DNA from: an uncultured Phycisphaerae bacterium
Lineage (GTDB): Bacteria > Planctomycetota > Phycisphaerae > UBA1845 > Fen-1342
Direction of reading: 5' to 3'
Length of the DNA: 64,000 nt
Assembly: GCA_937928595.1 (NCBI GenBank)
Contig: CALGJV010000007.1
Location: forward strand, 1 to 64,000
Shown here: in pieces, positions 7,479 to 17,316 of the stretch
Numbering within the stretch: the first letter of the stretch is position 1
Layout: each line of letters opens with the position of its first letter
Notes under the pieces: generated by a model
What the model was told of the DNA's origin: nothing
What the model saw: only the letters and a program-made list of their open reading frames with translations
The model's database searches: none
Program-made: the position numbers and the translations under genes

Positions 7479-9386
7479 ATGCCGCTCGCGACCGTCAGCG
7501 CGCAGTTCACGGCGATCGACTGGGGGGTCGTGATCGCGTTCCTGGCCTTCACGACGCTGCTGGGGACGAAGCTCGCCGGCCAGCAGGCCACGCTGCGGGA
7601 TTTCTTCCTCGGCGGCCGCAAGCTGCCGTGGTACGCGGTGAGCGGCTCCATCATCGCCACCGAGATCAGCGCGGTGACGTTCATCGGCGTGCCGTACGTG
7701 GTATTCAAGCCGGGCGGCAACTTCACGTACCTCCAGCTCGGGGTGTTCGGCTCGCTGCTGGCGCGCATCATCGTGGGGTTCGTGCTCGTGCCGCAGTACT
7801 ACCGCCGCGAGATCTACAGCCCGTACGACTACATGGGGCACCAGCTCGGGCAGCGCGTCCGCACGATGACGAGCGGGCTGTTTCTGCTTGGGGCGATGCT
7901 GGCGCAGTCGGCCCGCGTCTATCTCACCGTGCAGATCATGATCGTGCTCCTGAACGACCAGATCGGCGCGCTGGTGGCGCGGTTCGGGCTGAACGAACTC
8001 GCCTGGGCCGCCATCATCCTGGCGGTCATCGCGATCGGCTGGGCCCTCGTCGGCGGAATCACGACGGTCATCTGGACCAACCTGACGCTGTTCCTCACGT
8101 TCCTCGTCGGCGCCGTCGTGGCCCTGGGGGTCATCGCCTGGAAGCTCGACGGCGGCCTGCTCGAGATCTTGCGCGTCGGCTTCGCCGCGCCCGGCTCCGC
8201 CCCCGAAGGACTCCCCGCGGCGCTGAACTGGGGCAAGTTCACCTTCTTCGACTTCAGCCCGAGTCCGGTCCGGGACTTCACCATCTGGACCGCCGTGATC
8301 GCCAGCACCTGGGGCGGTCTGTTCTCCTACGGCACGGACCAGCTCCTCGTGCAGGGCATGTTCTGCTGCCGCGACGCCCGCGAAGCCCGCAAGGCCATCA
8401 TCGGCAGCGCGTTCGGCCAGGTCGTCACCGCGACCGTCATGCTCGTCGGCGTCGGCCTCTACGCCTACTACCAGGCGCACCCGCTGACCGGCGAAGCCCT
8501 CGCCCTCTACGAAGCCAAGGGCGACCGCATCTTTCCGATCTTCATCTGCCAGGTCGTCCCCGTCGGCCTGAGGGGTCTCATCATGGCCGCGGCCCTGGCG
8601 GCCGCGATCTCGACGATCATGGGCGTCCTGACCGCCCTCAGCCAGACCGTCATGGGCGCCTTCTATACGCCGCTCCGCAAGCGCATCCTCGAGCGCCGCG
8701 CCGCCGCCGGCCGATGCGCGTCCTGCGGCTACGACCAACGCGGCCGGGTGCACGACCGCTGCTCCGAATGCGGCCACGCGGTCGGCGCCCCGCCCCCGGG
8801 CGAAGACCGCCGGAATCTGCGGCTGAGTCGCGCGCTGATCGTGTTCTGGGGGGTCGTGTTGTGCACGCTCGCGTATCTGACCGACGCGATCGCCCACCGC
8901 GAACCGTCGATCCTGCAACTGGCCCTGGCGGCGGCGGGCTATGCCGGCGGGGCGCTGCTGGGGTGCTTCGCGCTCGCCTTCCTGCCGCTGGGCGTGGACG
9001 GGCGCGGGTACATGTGGGCCGCGCCGCTGTCGGTGGCTTATGTGTACGCCCTGGCGTGGCACAACCCGGCCTCGCATTGGGCCTGCGCGATTTTCGGCGT
9101 CGCGCTCCTGGCGGGCTGGCTAGTCTGGCAGCTTGTGCCTGCGGGCCGCGACGCCGGGCCCCGCGTCCTCCCCGCCCCCGTGCAGTTCCTCGTGCTGCTC
9201 GCGGGCGTGGTCGGCATGTCGCTGATCAACCGGTACGGCTACTGGGCGAACCCGCTGGATCCGGCCAAGCCGCTGTGTGTCGCCTGGCCGTGGTACGCCC
9301 CGCTCGGCAGCCTCGTGGCGGTCGTTTGGGGCTACCTGCTCGCGCGTCGCAAGCTTCCCGCACAGGCCCCGGCGACCGCCGGATAA
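7479..9386 (+). CDS. Sodium:solute symporter (SSS family) with an inserted zinc ribbon; candidate muropeptide/amino-sugar importer
   Basis: A 635-residue polytopic membrane protein of the SSS family. The first ~410 residues hold the conserved core: F-F-L-G-G-R-K-L-P-W-Y, T-E-I-S-A-V-T-F-I-G, P-Y-D-Y-M-G, S-T-W-G-G-L-F-S-Y-G-T-D-Q, and A-A-I-S-T-I-M-G-V-L-T-A-L-S-Q. Between this core and a C-terminal block of about six more membrane helices lies a cytosol-style zinc ribbon, Cys413-x2-Cys416 ... Cys428-x2-Cys431, with the C-G-Y-D-Q-R-G signature. That is not part of normal SSS proteins. The ATG at 7479 is preferred over the one at 7473, because GGAGG at 7468-7472 gives a 6-base spacing only for the former. 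Position between murQ and a DigH-like hydrolase suggests the substrate is a peptidoglycan sugar; this is inference. Confidence 0.88.
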   Translation: MPLATVSAQFTAIDWGVVIAFLAFTTLLGTKLAGQQATLRDFFLGGRKLPWYAVSGSIIATEISAVTFIGVPYVVFKPGGNFTYLQLGVFGSLLARIIVGFVLVPQYYRREIYSPYDYMGHQLGQRVRTMTSGLFLLGAMLAQSARVYLTVQIMIVLLNDQIGALVARFGLNELAWAAIILAVIAIGWALVGGITTVIWTNLTLFLTFLVGAVVALGVIAWKLDGGLLEILRVGFAAPGSAPEGLPAALNWGKFTFFDFSPSPVRDFTIWTAVIASTWGGLFSYGTDQLLVQGMFCCRDAREARKAIIGSAFGQVVTATVMLVGVGLYAYYQAHPLTGEALALYEAKGDRIFPIFICQVVPVGLRGLIMAAALAAAISTIMGVLTALSQTVMGAFYTPLRKRILERRAAAGRCASCGYDQRGRVHDRCSECGHAVGAPPPGEDRRNLRLSRALIVFWGVVLCTLAYLTDAIAHREPSILQLALAAAGYAGGALLGCFALAFLPLGVDGRGYMWAAPLSVAYVYALAWHNPASHWACAIFGVALLAGWLVWQLVPAGRDAGPRVLPAPVQFLVLLAGVVGMSLINRYGYWANPLDPAKPLCVAWPWYAPLGSLVAVVWGYLLARRKLPAQAPATAG

Positions 9387-9424
9387 GGCCACGCACCGAC
9401 TCCCGTTTTGTCGGAGAAACGCCC

Positions 9425-10639
9425 ATGTCCGGTCTTTCCCGTTCGATCCGCTGCTCCGTCCGCGGCACCGCGCTCGCGCTGTTGGGCGGGGCCGTGCTCC
9501 TTCTGCTCGCCTCCGGCTGCCGAACGGCCCCGCCCGGTGCCACCCCGTCGCCGATCCGGGCCGTGTGGGTGACGCGCGGCGACTATCGCTCGGCCGACGA
9601 CGTCACGCGCATCCTGGAGAACTGCCGGGCCGCCGGTTTCAACACCGTGATCTTCCAGGTGCGCGGCAACGGCACGGCGTTCTACAAGTCGAGCCTCGAG
9701 CCGTGGGCCGACGAGCTGGGCGGCCAGGACCCCGGCTGGGATCCGCTCGCGCACGCCTGCCGCGAAGCCCACGCCCGCAACCTCCGGCTTCAGGCCTGGG
9801 TCAACGTGATGCCCGCGTGGCGCGGCAAGAAACCGCCCGCCCACCCGGAGCAGCTTTATCACAAGCACCCGGAATGGTTCTGGTACGATCAACACGGCAA
9901 CCGCCAGCCGCTCTCGGACTTCTACGTCAGCCTGAACCCCTGCCTGCCGGAGGTGCGGGCGTACCTGGTCAGCGTGTTTCAGGAGATCGTCGCGAGCTAC
10001 GACATCGACGGCCTGCACCTTGACTACATCCGCTTCCCGAACGAGCCGCCCGCCACGCCGGCCCGGTCCGACATCGACTACCCCTACGACGCCGCCACGC
10101 TCGCGCTGTACCGGGAGGAGACCGGCCGGGCGCCGGCCGACGACCAGGCGGCGTGGAACGCCTGGCGGACGGAGCAGGTCACGCGCCTCGTGACCGAGAT
10201 CCGCGACATGGTGAAACGCACCAAGCCGCAACTGCCGCTCACCGCAGCGGTGGGCTCGGTGCCGGCCAACGCGCTCAAGCACTTTCAGGATGGGAAACGC
10301 TGGGCCGAGGAGGGGCTCGTCGATGCCGTGTACCTGATGAACTACACCGACTCGACCGCCGAGTTCGAGAAGCGCATCGGTCCGTGGCTCACGCCGCCGC
10401 CGCGGGCCGCGGTCGTGCCGGGGCCTTGGTTCGGTCGTCACCCCGGCAAGACGCCGCAGGAGGCCGCGGAGGTCGTGCGGCAGCAGATCGAGATCGCCCG
10501 CCAGCTGACCGGAAACTTCTGCCTGTTCTCGTACGCCGGGCTGTTCGAGACGCGCGACCGCGAGGCCGCGACGCAGCCCACAGCCCGCGAGCAGCGCCGC
10601 GCGGTGCTGCTGCCGTACCTCGCCGCGCTGGATCGCTGA
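9425..10639 (+). CDS. GHL10-family glycoside hydrolase-like lipoprotein (DigH/YddW-like)
   Basis: A 404-residue protein of the glycosyl-hydrolase-like 10 (DUF187) family. E. coli DigH (YddW) of this family cleaves denuded peptidoglycan glycan strands. The N-terminus is a lipoprotein signal ending L-A-S-G-C. The barrel then shows I-R-A-V-W-V-T-R, N-T-V-I-F-Q-V-R-G-N-G, L-R-L-Q-A-W-V-N, S-L-N-P-C-L-P-E-V-R, D-G-L-H-L-D-Y-I-R-F-P, L-T-A-A-V-G-S and V-Y-L-M-N-Y, all typical of GHL10. It lies 38 bases after the symporter gene and is probably in one operon with murQ. With the divergent amidase this would supply denuded strands, cut them and import the sugars. The exact glycosidic bond cut here is unproven. 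Confidence 0.88.
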   Translation: MSGLSRSIRCSVRGTALALLGGAVLLLLASGCRTAPPGATPSPIRAVWVTRGDYRSADDVTRILENCRAAGFNTVIFQVRGNGTAFYKSSLEPWADELGGQDPGWDPLAHACREAHARNLRLQAWVNVMPAWRGKKPPAHPEQLYHKHPEWFWYDQHGNRQPLSDFYVSLNPCLPEVRAYLVSVFQEIVASYDIDGLHLDYIRFPNEPPATPARSDIDYPYDAATLALYREETGRAPADDQAAWNAWRTEQVTRLVTEIRDMVKRTKPQLPLTAAVGSVPANALKHFQDGKRWAEEGLVDAVYLMNYTDSTAEFEKRIGPWLTPPPRAAVVPGPWFGRHPGKTPQEAAEVVRQQIEIARQLTGNFCLFSYAGLFETRDREAATQPTAREQRRAVLLPYLAALDR

Positions 10640-10668
10640 GCCGCGGCGTCCGGCCGGCGCGGCTCAGC
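10635..10668. terminator. Perfect hairpin enclosing both convergent stop codons
   Basis: GCTGAGCCGCG (10635-10645) pairs perfectly with CGCGGCTCAGC (10658-10668) around a 12-base loop. The TGA codons of both convergent genes (10637-10639 on plus, 10666-10664 on minus) lie in opposite arms of the stem. There is no T-tract, so it is a GC-only bidirectional terminator candidate or a 3'-end protecting structure. Confidence 0.55.
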
Positions 10669-13015
10669 GCCGCCCGAAACCCGTCCCCGGCGCGTCCCAG
10701 CGGCGGTCGGCCTTCCACTCCTCCGGCCGCGGCGGACCGGTCCGCAGCGCGATCCGCCGCGCGAAGACGTACTCGTCGCGGTGGCCGAGGTTGTACGCGA
10801 GGTTCGCATCCGTCACCTCCTCGAACAGGAAGTAGTGCTGCCCCCCGTACGTCACCCGCAGCAGAACCACCCCGTTCGAGTGCCCGAACGTGTGCCGGAT
10901 GCGCCCGTCCTCCGCGAACAAGGTGCGGTCGAATGCGACGCGGCCGCGCTCGTCGGCCGTGGCCTGCACCGCCGGCGGATCCTCGTAGACCTTCGCATAC
11001 CAGTCCTTCCCCGTTCCGCCGGCGCGATAGCCGGACACGGTCGCGCCGGCGAGCGGCCGGCCGTCGTCGCCCGTGAACTCGTACACCAGCCGGGCCGGGA
11101 TGTCCTGGAGGAACTCGCCGATCGTCGGCGGACTGTTGCAGTTCCCGCCGCGGGCCCGCCAGCCGCTGACCCGGTTCCAGCACATGGCCTCGTAGACGCT
11201 GTAGCGCCACTCGCTGCCGGCCATGTTGCCGGGGTACTTCTGCCAGTGCTGGATGTCCTGATCCAGGGGCATGTGGCGGCCGAGCACGGGGCCCTCGCCG
11301 TCGGTGACACGGAGCGTGCGCCGGGTCAGGTCGGGGCCCGTGCCCGTGTGCACGTTGAACCCGTACGCGTCGACGAGGTACCGGGCGTGCCCCATCTCGT
11401 GGATGTAGCCGTAGCCGCACCAGAAGGGCGGGTCGATTTTGCCGGCGGCGATCCGTCCGTCGGCCAGCGCTGCAATGGCGCGCTCGGGCGACCACCAGTG
11501 GTCCGGCTTCAGCGCGCTGTCGGGGCGCAGATCTACGGCCTCCATACCCCACACCAGATCGACCGTCTTGTCGCGGTTGTCGGGGTTGTTCGAAGGCAAG
11601 CCGCCCGCCAGCGGCAGGGCGAAGTCCGGCACGACCACCAGCCGATCGAGCCGCACACGCTCCGTGATGCCCTCGGGGTATTCGTTGGGATACACCGCCT
11701 CGGTGAACATCAGGTTCCACCGCCGCATCATCCGCTGCGCCCAGCCCGCGAAGCTGTTGGCGTCCTGCGGCGGCAGCCGGTGCTGGTGTTCATGGTGAAA
11801 GTCCCAGAGCGAGCGTTCCACCCAGAACCCGACCGTGATCGCGTTCGTCTGGATCGTCAGCGTGTTGTTCAGCGTGCTCACCTCGTCGAGCGGCTCCACC
11901 GGCGTCAGGGTCAGCGCGAGATCATGCCGCGCAAACTCCCACTTCCACCGCAGATCCAGCGGCACGCCGTCCGTCCCCGGCGGGCCGACCGGCAGCTCCG
12001 TCTCGCCCCGCGCGACCACCGCGCCGTCGAGCCGCCACTCGTATTGCACGCGCACCGGCCGCTCGCCCCAGTTGTACACGTGTCCCCGCCAAGTCACGGT
12101 GCTGCCCTCGACCGGCCAGCCCGCGCGGGGGTCGCGCGAATCGGCCGGCGGGTAGTCGAGCCGCGGCAGACGTTCGATGAAAAAGATCTCCACGTCCGGC
12201 CGCCGGTTCCGAATGCTCCGCGGCTCGCCGATGATCGTGACTGTCTGCTCGAAGTCGCCGCACCGCGCCACGAGCTTGTGCTCACCCGGTGCGCGGACGA
12301 GGAACAGGCCCGGCTGGTCGCCGAAGGGCTCGAGCCCGGGACTCTGCGGCGTCCAGCGGACCTGCTCGTCGGCCGGCATGTCCACCCCGCCCGCCACGGC
12401 CGCCGCCTTCAACCACACCACGCTGTCCACGAGTTTCGGGATGGGCCCGTCCACGTCCCGCCGCCCGGCCGGCGCGTCGGCCTGCCGCCGGTCGATGACC
12501 TGCTGAATCCGCACGCGCTCGACTCGCCCCCGCACGCAGAACTGGAGCTCGCCGATGTGCACGTAGTCATCGCCGGTCTTCCGCCGCACGTCGAGCTGGA
12601 ACGCGCGTGCGGTCACCGCCTCGGGGAGCCCGACCTCCGCCGTGCCGGTCGCCGGCGTCCGCCCGTCCGCCACCAGCACGCGGTACGTCCCGGATTTCGA
12701 AGTCAGGTCCGCGAGGCGGTCCGCGGCCGCCAGCGACCACTCGTGCTCGTTGTTCGAAAAGATCACGCGCACCAGCTCGAACGTGACCGGCTCGTCGAAC
12801 TCGACGCGCAGGAACGCCGGGTTGATCGCGGGCGTGCGGATCAGCGTCCGCGGATCGGCGTCGAAGACCAGCCTGCCCTCGCCGATGTCGAGCGGGGTGG
12901 ACTCGAACGAGCGGATCTTGTCGGCCAAACGCTGGGGCACGTAGTAGGCGTCGGCGGCCGGGGCGACCGCTGCGACGAGCCGGACGGCAACCAGGGTGAG
13001 GAATAAACGCGACAT
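10664..13015 (-). CDS. Secreted protein with F5/8C-like, CARDB-like and HExxH (zincin-like) regions
   Basis: A 783-residue exported protein with an N-terminal signal peptide (M-S-R-L-F-L-T-L-V-A-V ... A-D-A). Residues about 40-175 resemble a discoidin (F5/8C) fold, with L-R-V-E-F-D-E-P-V-T-F-E-L-V and Y-V-H-I-G-E-L-Q-F. Residues about 290-390 look like a CARDB/Ig-like domain (W-R-G-H-V-Y-N-W-G ... L-N-N-T-L). The central part carries H539-E-M-G-H543 in G-Y-I-H-E-M-G-H-A-R-Y-L-V-D-A-Y-G, the zinc-binding signature of zincin metalloproteases, though a third ligand cannot be assigned with confidence. A C-terminal beta-region (about 650 on) resembles a carboxypeptidase-regulatory-like fold (V-Y-E-F-T-G-D-D-G-R-P-L-A-G-A-T-V). 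I do not recognise a named family. It is convergent with the glycoside hydrolase gene. Confidence 0.7.
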   Translation of the reverse strand: MSRLFLTLVAVRLVAAVAPAADAYYVPQRLADKIRSFESTPLDIGEGRLVFDADPRTLIRTPAINPAFLRVEFDEPVTFELVRVIFSNNEHEWSLAAADRLADLTSKSGTYRVLVADGRTPATGTAEVGLPEAVTARAFQLDVRRKTGDDYVHIGELQFCVRGRVERVRIQQVIDRRQADAPAGRRDVDGPIPKLVDSVVWLKAAAVAGGVDMPADEQVRWTPQSPGLEPFGDQPGLFLVRAPGEHKLVARCGDFEQTVTIIGEPRSIRNRRPDVEIFFIERLPRLDYPPADSRDPRAGWPVEGSTVTWRGHVYNWGERPVRVQYEWRLDGAVVARGETELPVGPPGTDGVPLDLRWKWEFARHDLALTLTPVEPLDEVSTLNNTLTIQTNAITVGFWVERSLWDFHHEHQHRLPPQDANSFAGWAQRMMRRWNLMFTEAVYPNEYPEGITERVRLDRLVVVPDFALPLAGGLPSNNPDNRDKTVDLVWGMEAVDLRPDSALKPDHWWSPERAIAALADGRIAAGKIDPPFWCGYGYIHEMGHARYLVDAYGFNVHTGTGPDLTRRTLRVTDGEGPVLGRHMPLDQDIQHWQKYPGNMAGSEWRYSVYEAMCWNRVSGWRARGGNCNSPPTIGEFLQDIPARLVYEFTGDDGRPLAGATVSGYRAGGTGKDWYAKVYEDPPAVQATADERGRVAFDRTLFAEDGRIRHTFGHSNGVVLLRVTYGGQHYFLFEEVTDANLAYNLGHRDEYVFARRIALRTGPPRPEEWKADRRWDAPGTGFGRR

Positions 13016-13103
13016 GGGGCGACTCCGAGCACGCGCCGCGTGGATGGATGAACCGATTCAGCGAGTGTACCCCGGGCCGCGTCGCCCACCAACCCCGCCC
13101 CGC

Positions 13104-13586
13104 TCATTTCTCGCCCCGTGCCCGTCGGTCCCGGAAAAACGCCCGCAGCAGCTCCGCCGCAGGCTCCGCCAGCACCCCGCCGACCGTCTCCACGTGGTGA
13201 TTGAGCCGCGGGTCCTGTGTGATCGTGAACAGCGAGCCGCACGCGCCGGCTTTCGGGTCCGCCGCCGCGTAGACCAGCCGCCGCACCCGCGCCAGCACCA
13301 ACGCCCCCGCACACATCGCGCACGGCTCCAGCGTCACGTACAGCGTGCAATCGTCCAGGCGCCACTGCCGCAGGTGCGCCGCCGCCGCCGTCAGCGCGAT
13401 CATCTCCGCGTGCGCCGTCGGGTCGTGCAGGGCCTCCCGCTGGTTGTAGCCGCGCCCGATGATGCGCCCCTCGTGCACGACCAGCGCGCCCACGGGCACA
13501 TCCTCGCTGGCCAGCGCCTGACGCGCCAGCTCCAGCGCGGTCCGCATGTACCGCCGATCGATCTCGTCCTGGTGCAACCCGAGCAT
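13104..13586 (-). CDS. tadA: tRNA-specific adenosine deaminase TadA
   Basis: A 160-residue cytidine-deaminase-fold enzyme that converts adenosine 34 of tRNA-Arg(ACG) to inosine. The zinc site is complete: H59-A-E61 (E is the proton shuttle) and P-C89-A-M-C92. Other family marks are D-V-P-V-G-A-L-V-V, G-x-G-Y-N-Q-R-E, D-P-T-A-H-A-E-M and the late N-H-H-V-E motif, which favour TadA over guanine or dCMP deaminases. The length is typical. It is transcribed from the same strand as the upstream-facing secreted protein gene (88-base gap) but shares no obvious function with it. Confidence 0.93.
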   Translation of the reverse strand: MLGLHQDEIDRRYMRTALELARQALASEDVPVGALVVHEGRIIGRGYNQREALHDPTAHAEMIALTAAAAHLRQWRLDDCTLYVTLEPCAMCAGALVLARVRRLVYAAADPKAGACGSLFTITQDPRLNHHVETVGGVLAEPAAELLRAFFRDRRARGEK

Positions 13587-13948
13587 CCGGCGTCGCCACT
13601 CCCACGGGCCCGGCGTCCGCCGCCGGCGCGGGCCATTATCGCCCGCCGCCGCGCCGGCCGATACGCCGGGCCCACCACCATCACCAGAACCCCCTGCCGC
13701 TGCTCATTCGCTTCCGCCTCCGCCCGGCGCGCCCCGCCCGCCGCCGTATCCGCCAACCGGCGTCAGCTTCCGCCCACCGGCGCGCGATGCGATGCACGCG
13801 ACCTAGCGTGCGATATGGTTCGCGGCGGGGGCTTCCGCCATGCGCTTCCGCCCCGCGCGGTGCGGATGCGTCAAGAGGTGCGGCATTCGTGCGACAAGCC
13901 GCGGCGGCTGACCCGCCCCCTGTGCCGACCAGCCCCGTAGCTCCCGGG
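13587..13948. other. Divergent GC-rich intergenic region, no gene seen
   Basis: 362 bases between tadA (minus) and the terminase-like gene (plus). The sequence is Pro/Arg-codon-like GC-rich DNA with no frame showing homology. The frame of the terminase-like gene is open back to 13787, but those extra residues look random. No convincing promoter or repeat is visible. Confidence 0.5.
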
Positions 13949-15436
13949 ATGCCCGACACCGCTGCCGACCTTCCGCCCGCCGCACTCGCCCGCGATCCGC
14001 TCGCCTGGGCGCAACACTTCCTGCCGCACTACTTCACCGATCCGCCCAGCGACTTTCACCGCGAGTTCATGGCCGCGCTGGCGAGTCCGGCCGTTCGCCT
14101 GATCGCCCGCATCGCCCCGCGCGGCCACGCCAAGAGCACGTGCGCCGCCTTCGCGTACCCGCTGTGGTGCCTCTGCCAGCAGCGCCGCCGCAACATCGTG
14201 CTCGTCACCCACGAGCGGGCGCTGGCGACGCAGTTTCTGCGGGACATCCGGCAGGAACTGGAGTGCAACGAGCGGATCCGGGCCGTTTACGGCGACCTGT
14301 GCGCCGGCGAGCCGGCCGCGGCCGACGACGCGGAGCCGCGAAAGCGCACGGCGGCGGGCCCGCGACGGCGCAAGTGGGCTGAGACCGTCTTCACGACCGT
14401 CACGGGCGTCACCGTGCAGGCCAAGGGGGCTGGGGCGGCGTTCCGCGGGCTGCGCGTCGGCCCGCAACGGCCGGACCTGGTGATCTGCGACGACCTCGAG
14501 AAGGACGACACGGTGGCGTCGCCGGCGCGGCGGCGGAAGCTCGAGGCCTGGCTGCAGCGCGTCGTGCTGCCGGCGCTCGCGCCCGAGGGGCAGCTCGTCG
14601 TGCTCGGCTCGCTGCTGCACCACGACGCGTTGCTGGCAAACCTGCGCGACCGGCGGCGCTTCCCACGCTGGGACTACGCCGTGTACCGCGCCATCGAGGC
14701 CCGCCCGCGCCCCGACGGCCGGTTCGAGCGGGTCGCGCTGTGGCCGGCCCGCTGGCCGCTGGCGCGGCTCGACGAGGAACGCGAGCGGATCGGCACGCTC
14801 GCCTTCGAGCAGGAGTACCAGGCCAATCCGGCCGACGAGGCGCAGCGGGTGTTCCGGCCGGAGTGGCTGCGGTCGTACGACCCGGCCGCGCTGGTCCCGC
14901 AGCGGCTGACGAACCTGCTCGCGGTGGACCCGGCGGCCGGCGTGTCGGGCGGGGACTTCTTCGCACTGTGGGTCGGGAGCGTCGACGAGGCCGACGGCAC
15001 GATCTACACGCGGGAGCTGGTGCTGGAGCGCATCAACATCGTCGAGCAGGTGCGGCGCATCATCTCCGCGTGCGCGCGCTGGCGACCGCTGCGGGTCGGC
15101 ATCGAGACGACCGCGTATCAGGCGGCCCTGAAAGACGTGCTGGACGACCACGGCCGCCGCCACGGCCTGTACCTGCCGATCGTGCCGCTGCGGGCGGTCG
15201 GGAACAAGCGGGCGCGGATCGAGGCCAGCGCGGTGTTCTACGAGAACGGCGTCTTCCGCCTGCCGCCGGACCTGCCGCCGGAGGCCGAGCGGCAGTTTCT
15301 CCAGTTCCCGAAGGCCCGGCACGATGACGCCCCAGATGTGTGCGCGATGGGCATCGAGCTGGCCCGGACGGTGCGCGCGGGCGGGCGGGTGGCGGCGTGG
15401 CTGGGTCCGAGGAGGGGCGAGCGCGGGGAGTGGTGA
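13949..15436 (+). CDS. Terminase large-subunit-like ATPase/nuclease (orphan)
   Basis: A 495-residue protein with the two-domain plan of phage terminase large subunits, which package DNA into phage heads. The ATPase half has a Walker A-like R-G-H-A-K-S-T (residues 58-64), and Walker B V-I-C-D181-D-L-E-K-D-D. The RNase H-like nuclease half has A-V-D-P-A-A-G, G-I-E-T-T-A-Y-Q and H-D-D-A-P-D-V. The ATG at 13949 is the best start by homology onset (D-P-L-A-W-A-Q-H-F-L-P-H-Y). No portal, capsid, tail or integrase gene is nearby, so this is either the last relic of a prophage or a domesticated protein. All the motifs are intact, which argues against simple decay. A repeat-rich, gene-free gap follows directly. 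Confidence 0.82.
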   Translation: MPDTAADLPPAALARDPLAWAQHFLPHYFTDPPSDFHREFMAALASPAVRLIARIAPRGHAKSTCAAFAYPLWCLCQQRRRNIVLVTHERALATQFLRDIRQELECNERIRAVYGDLCAGEPAAADDAEPRKRTAAGPRRRKWAETVFTTVTGVTVQAKGAGAAFRGLRVGPQRPDLVICDDLEKDDTVASPARRRKLEAWLQRVVLPALAPEGQLVVLGSLLHHDALLANLRDRRRFPRWDYAVYRAIEARPRPDGRFERVALWPARWPLARLDEERERIGTLAFEQEYQANPADEAQRVFRPEWLRSYDPAALVPQRLTNLLAVDPAAGVSGGDFFALWVGSVDEADGTIYTRELVLERINIVEQVRRIISACARWRPLRVGIETTAYQAALKDVLDDHGRRHGLYLPIVPLRAVGNKRARIEASAVFYENGVFRLPPDLPPEAERQFLQFPKARHDDAPDVCAMGIELARTVRAGGRVAAWLGPRRGERGEW

Positions 15437-15636
15437 GGGCGCACGCGCGCGGAAAGTTGAGCCGGAGGGAACGTGCGCACGGTGCGGGCGGCTGGCCGAG
15501 AGGGGCTGAGAGGTCCGGGAATCAAGGACTGAGGGGTGGAAGGATCAGGGGGCGGGTGGTTGGTGAACGGAGGTTGCGGGATTGAGGGAGGGCATCCGCC
15601 CATTCGAGCCCGAGCAGCGACGGGGGAGCTACCGGG

Positions 15637-15666
15637 AGGAGAGCAAGAGATCAAGAGAGAACAAGG
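15637..15666 (-). repeat. CT/GA low-complexity segment related to the 5026-5073 repeats
   Basis: Read on the minus strand, this segment contains the words CTTGTTCTC, CTTGATCTC and CTTGCTCTCC in close series, the same words that make up the 16-base tandem units at 5026-5073. It may be a second, more degraded copy of one dispersed simple repeat. Confidence 0.55.
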
Positions 15667-15764
15667 GCGGCCGTCTGACCACGAAGCGCCGGCGGGCGAT
15701 CATGCTGAGATGCTCGTTTACCGACCGGCTTCACCCGTGTGATCGCGCGCGGCGAGGAATCTGA

Positions 15765-17303
<1,539 letters not shown>

Positions 17304-17316
17304 GGCGCGCGGCGGG

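Noticed and set aside
13587-13948. N-terminal extension of the terminase-like protein back to 13787
   Set aside because: The extra 54 residues are Ala/Pro/Arg-rich without similarity, while the ATG at 13949 starts right before the conserved region.
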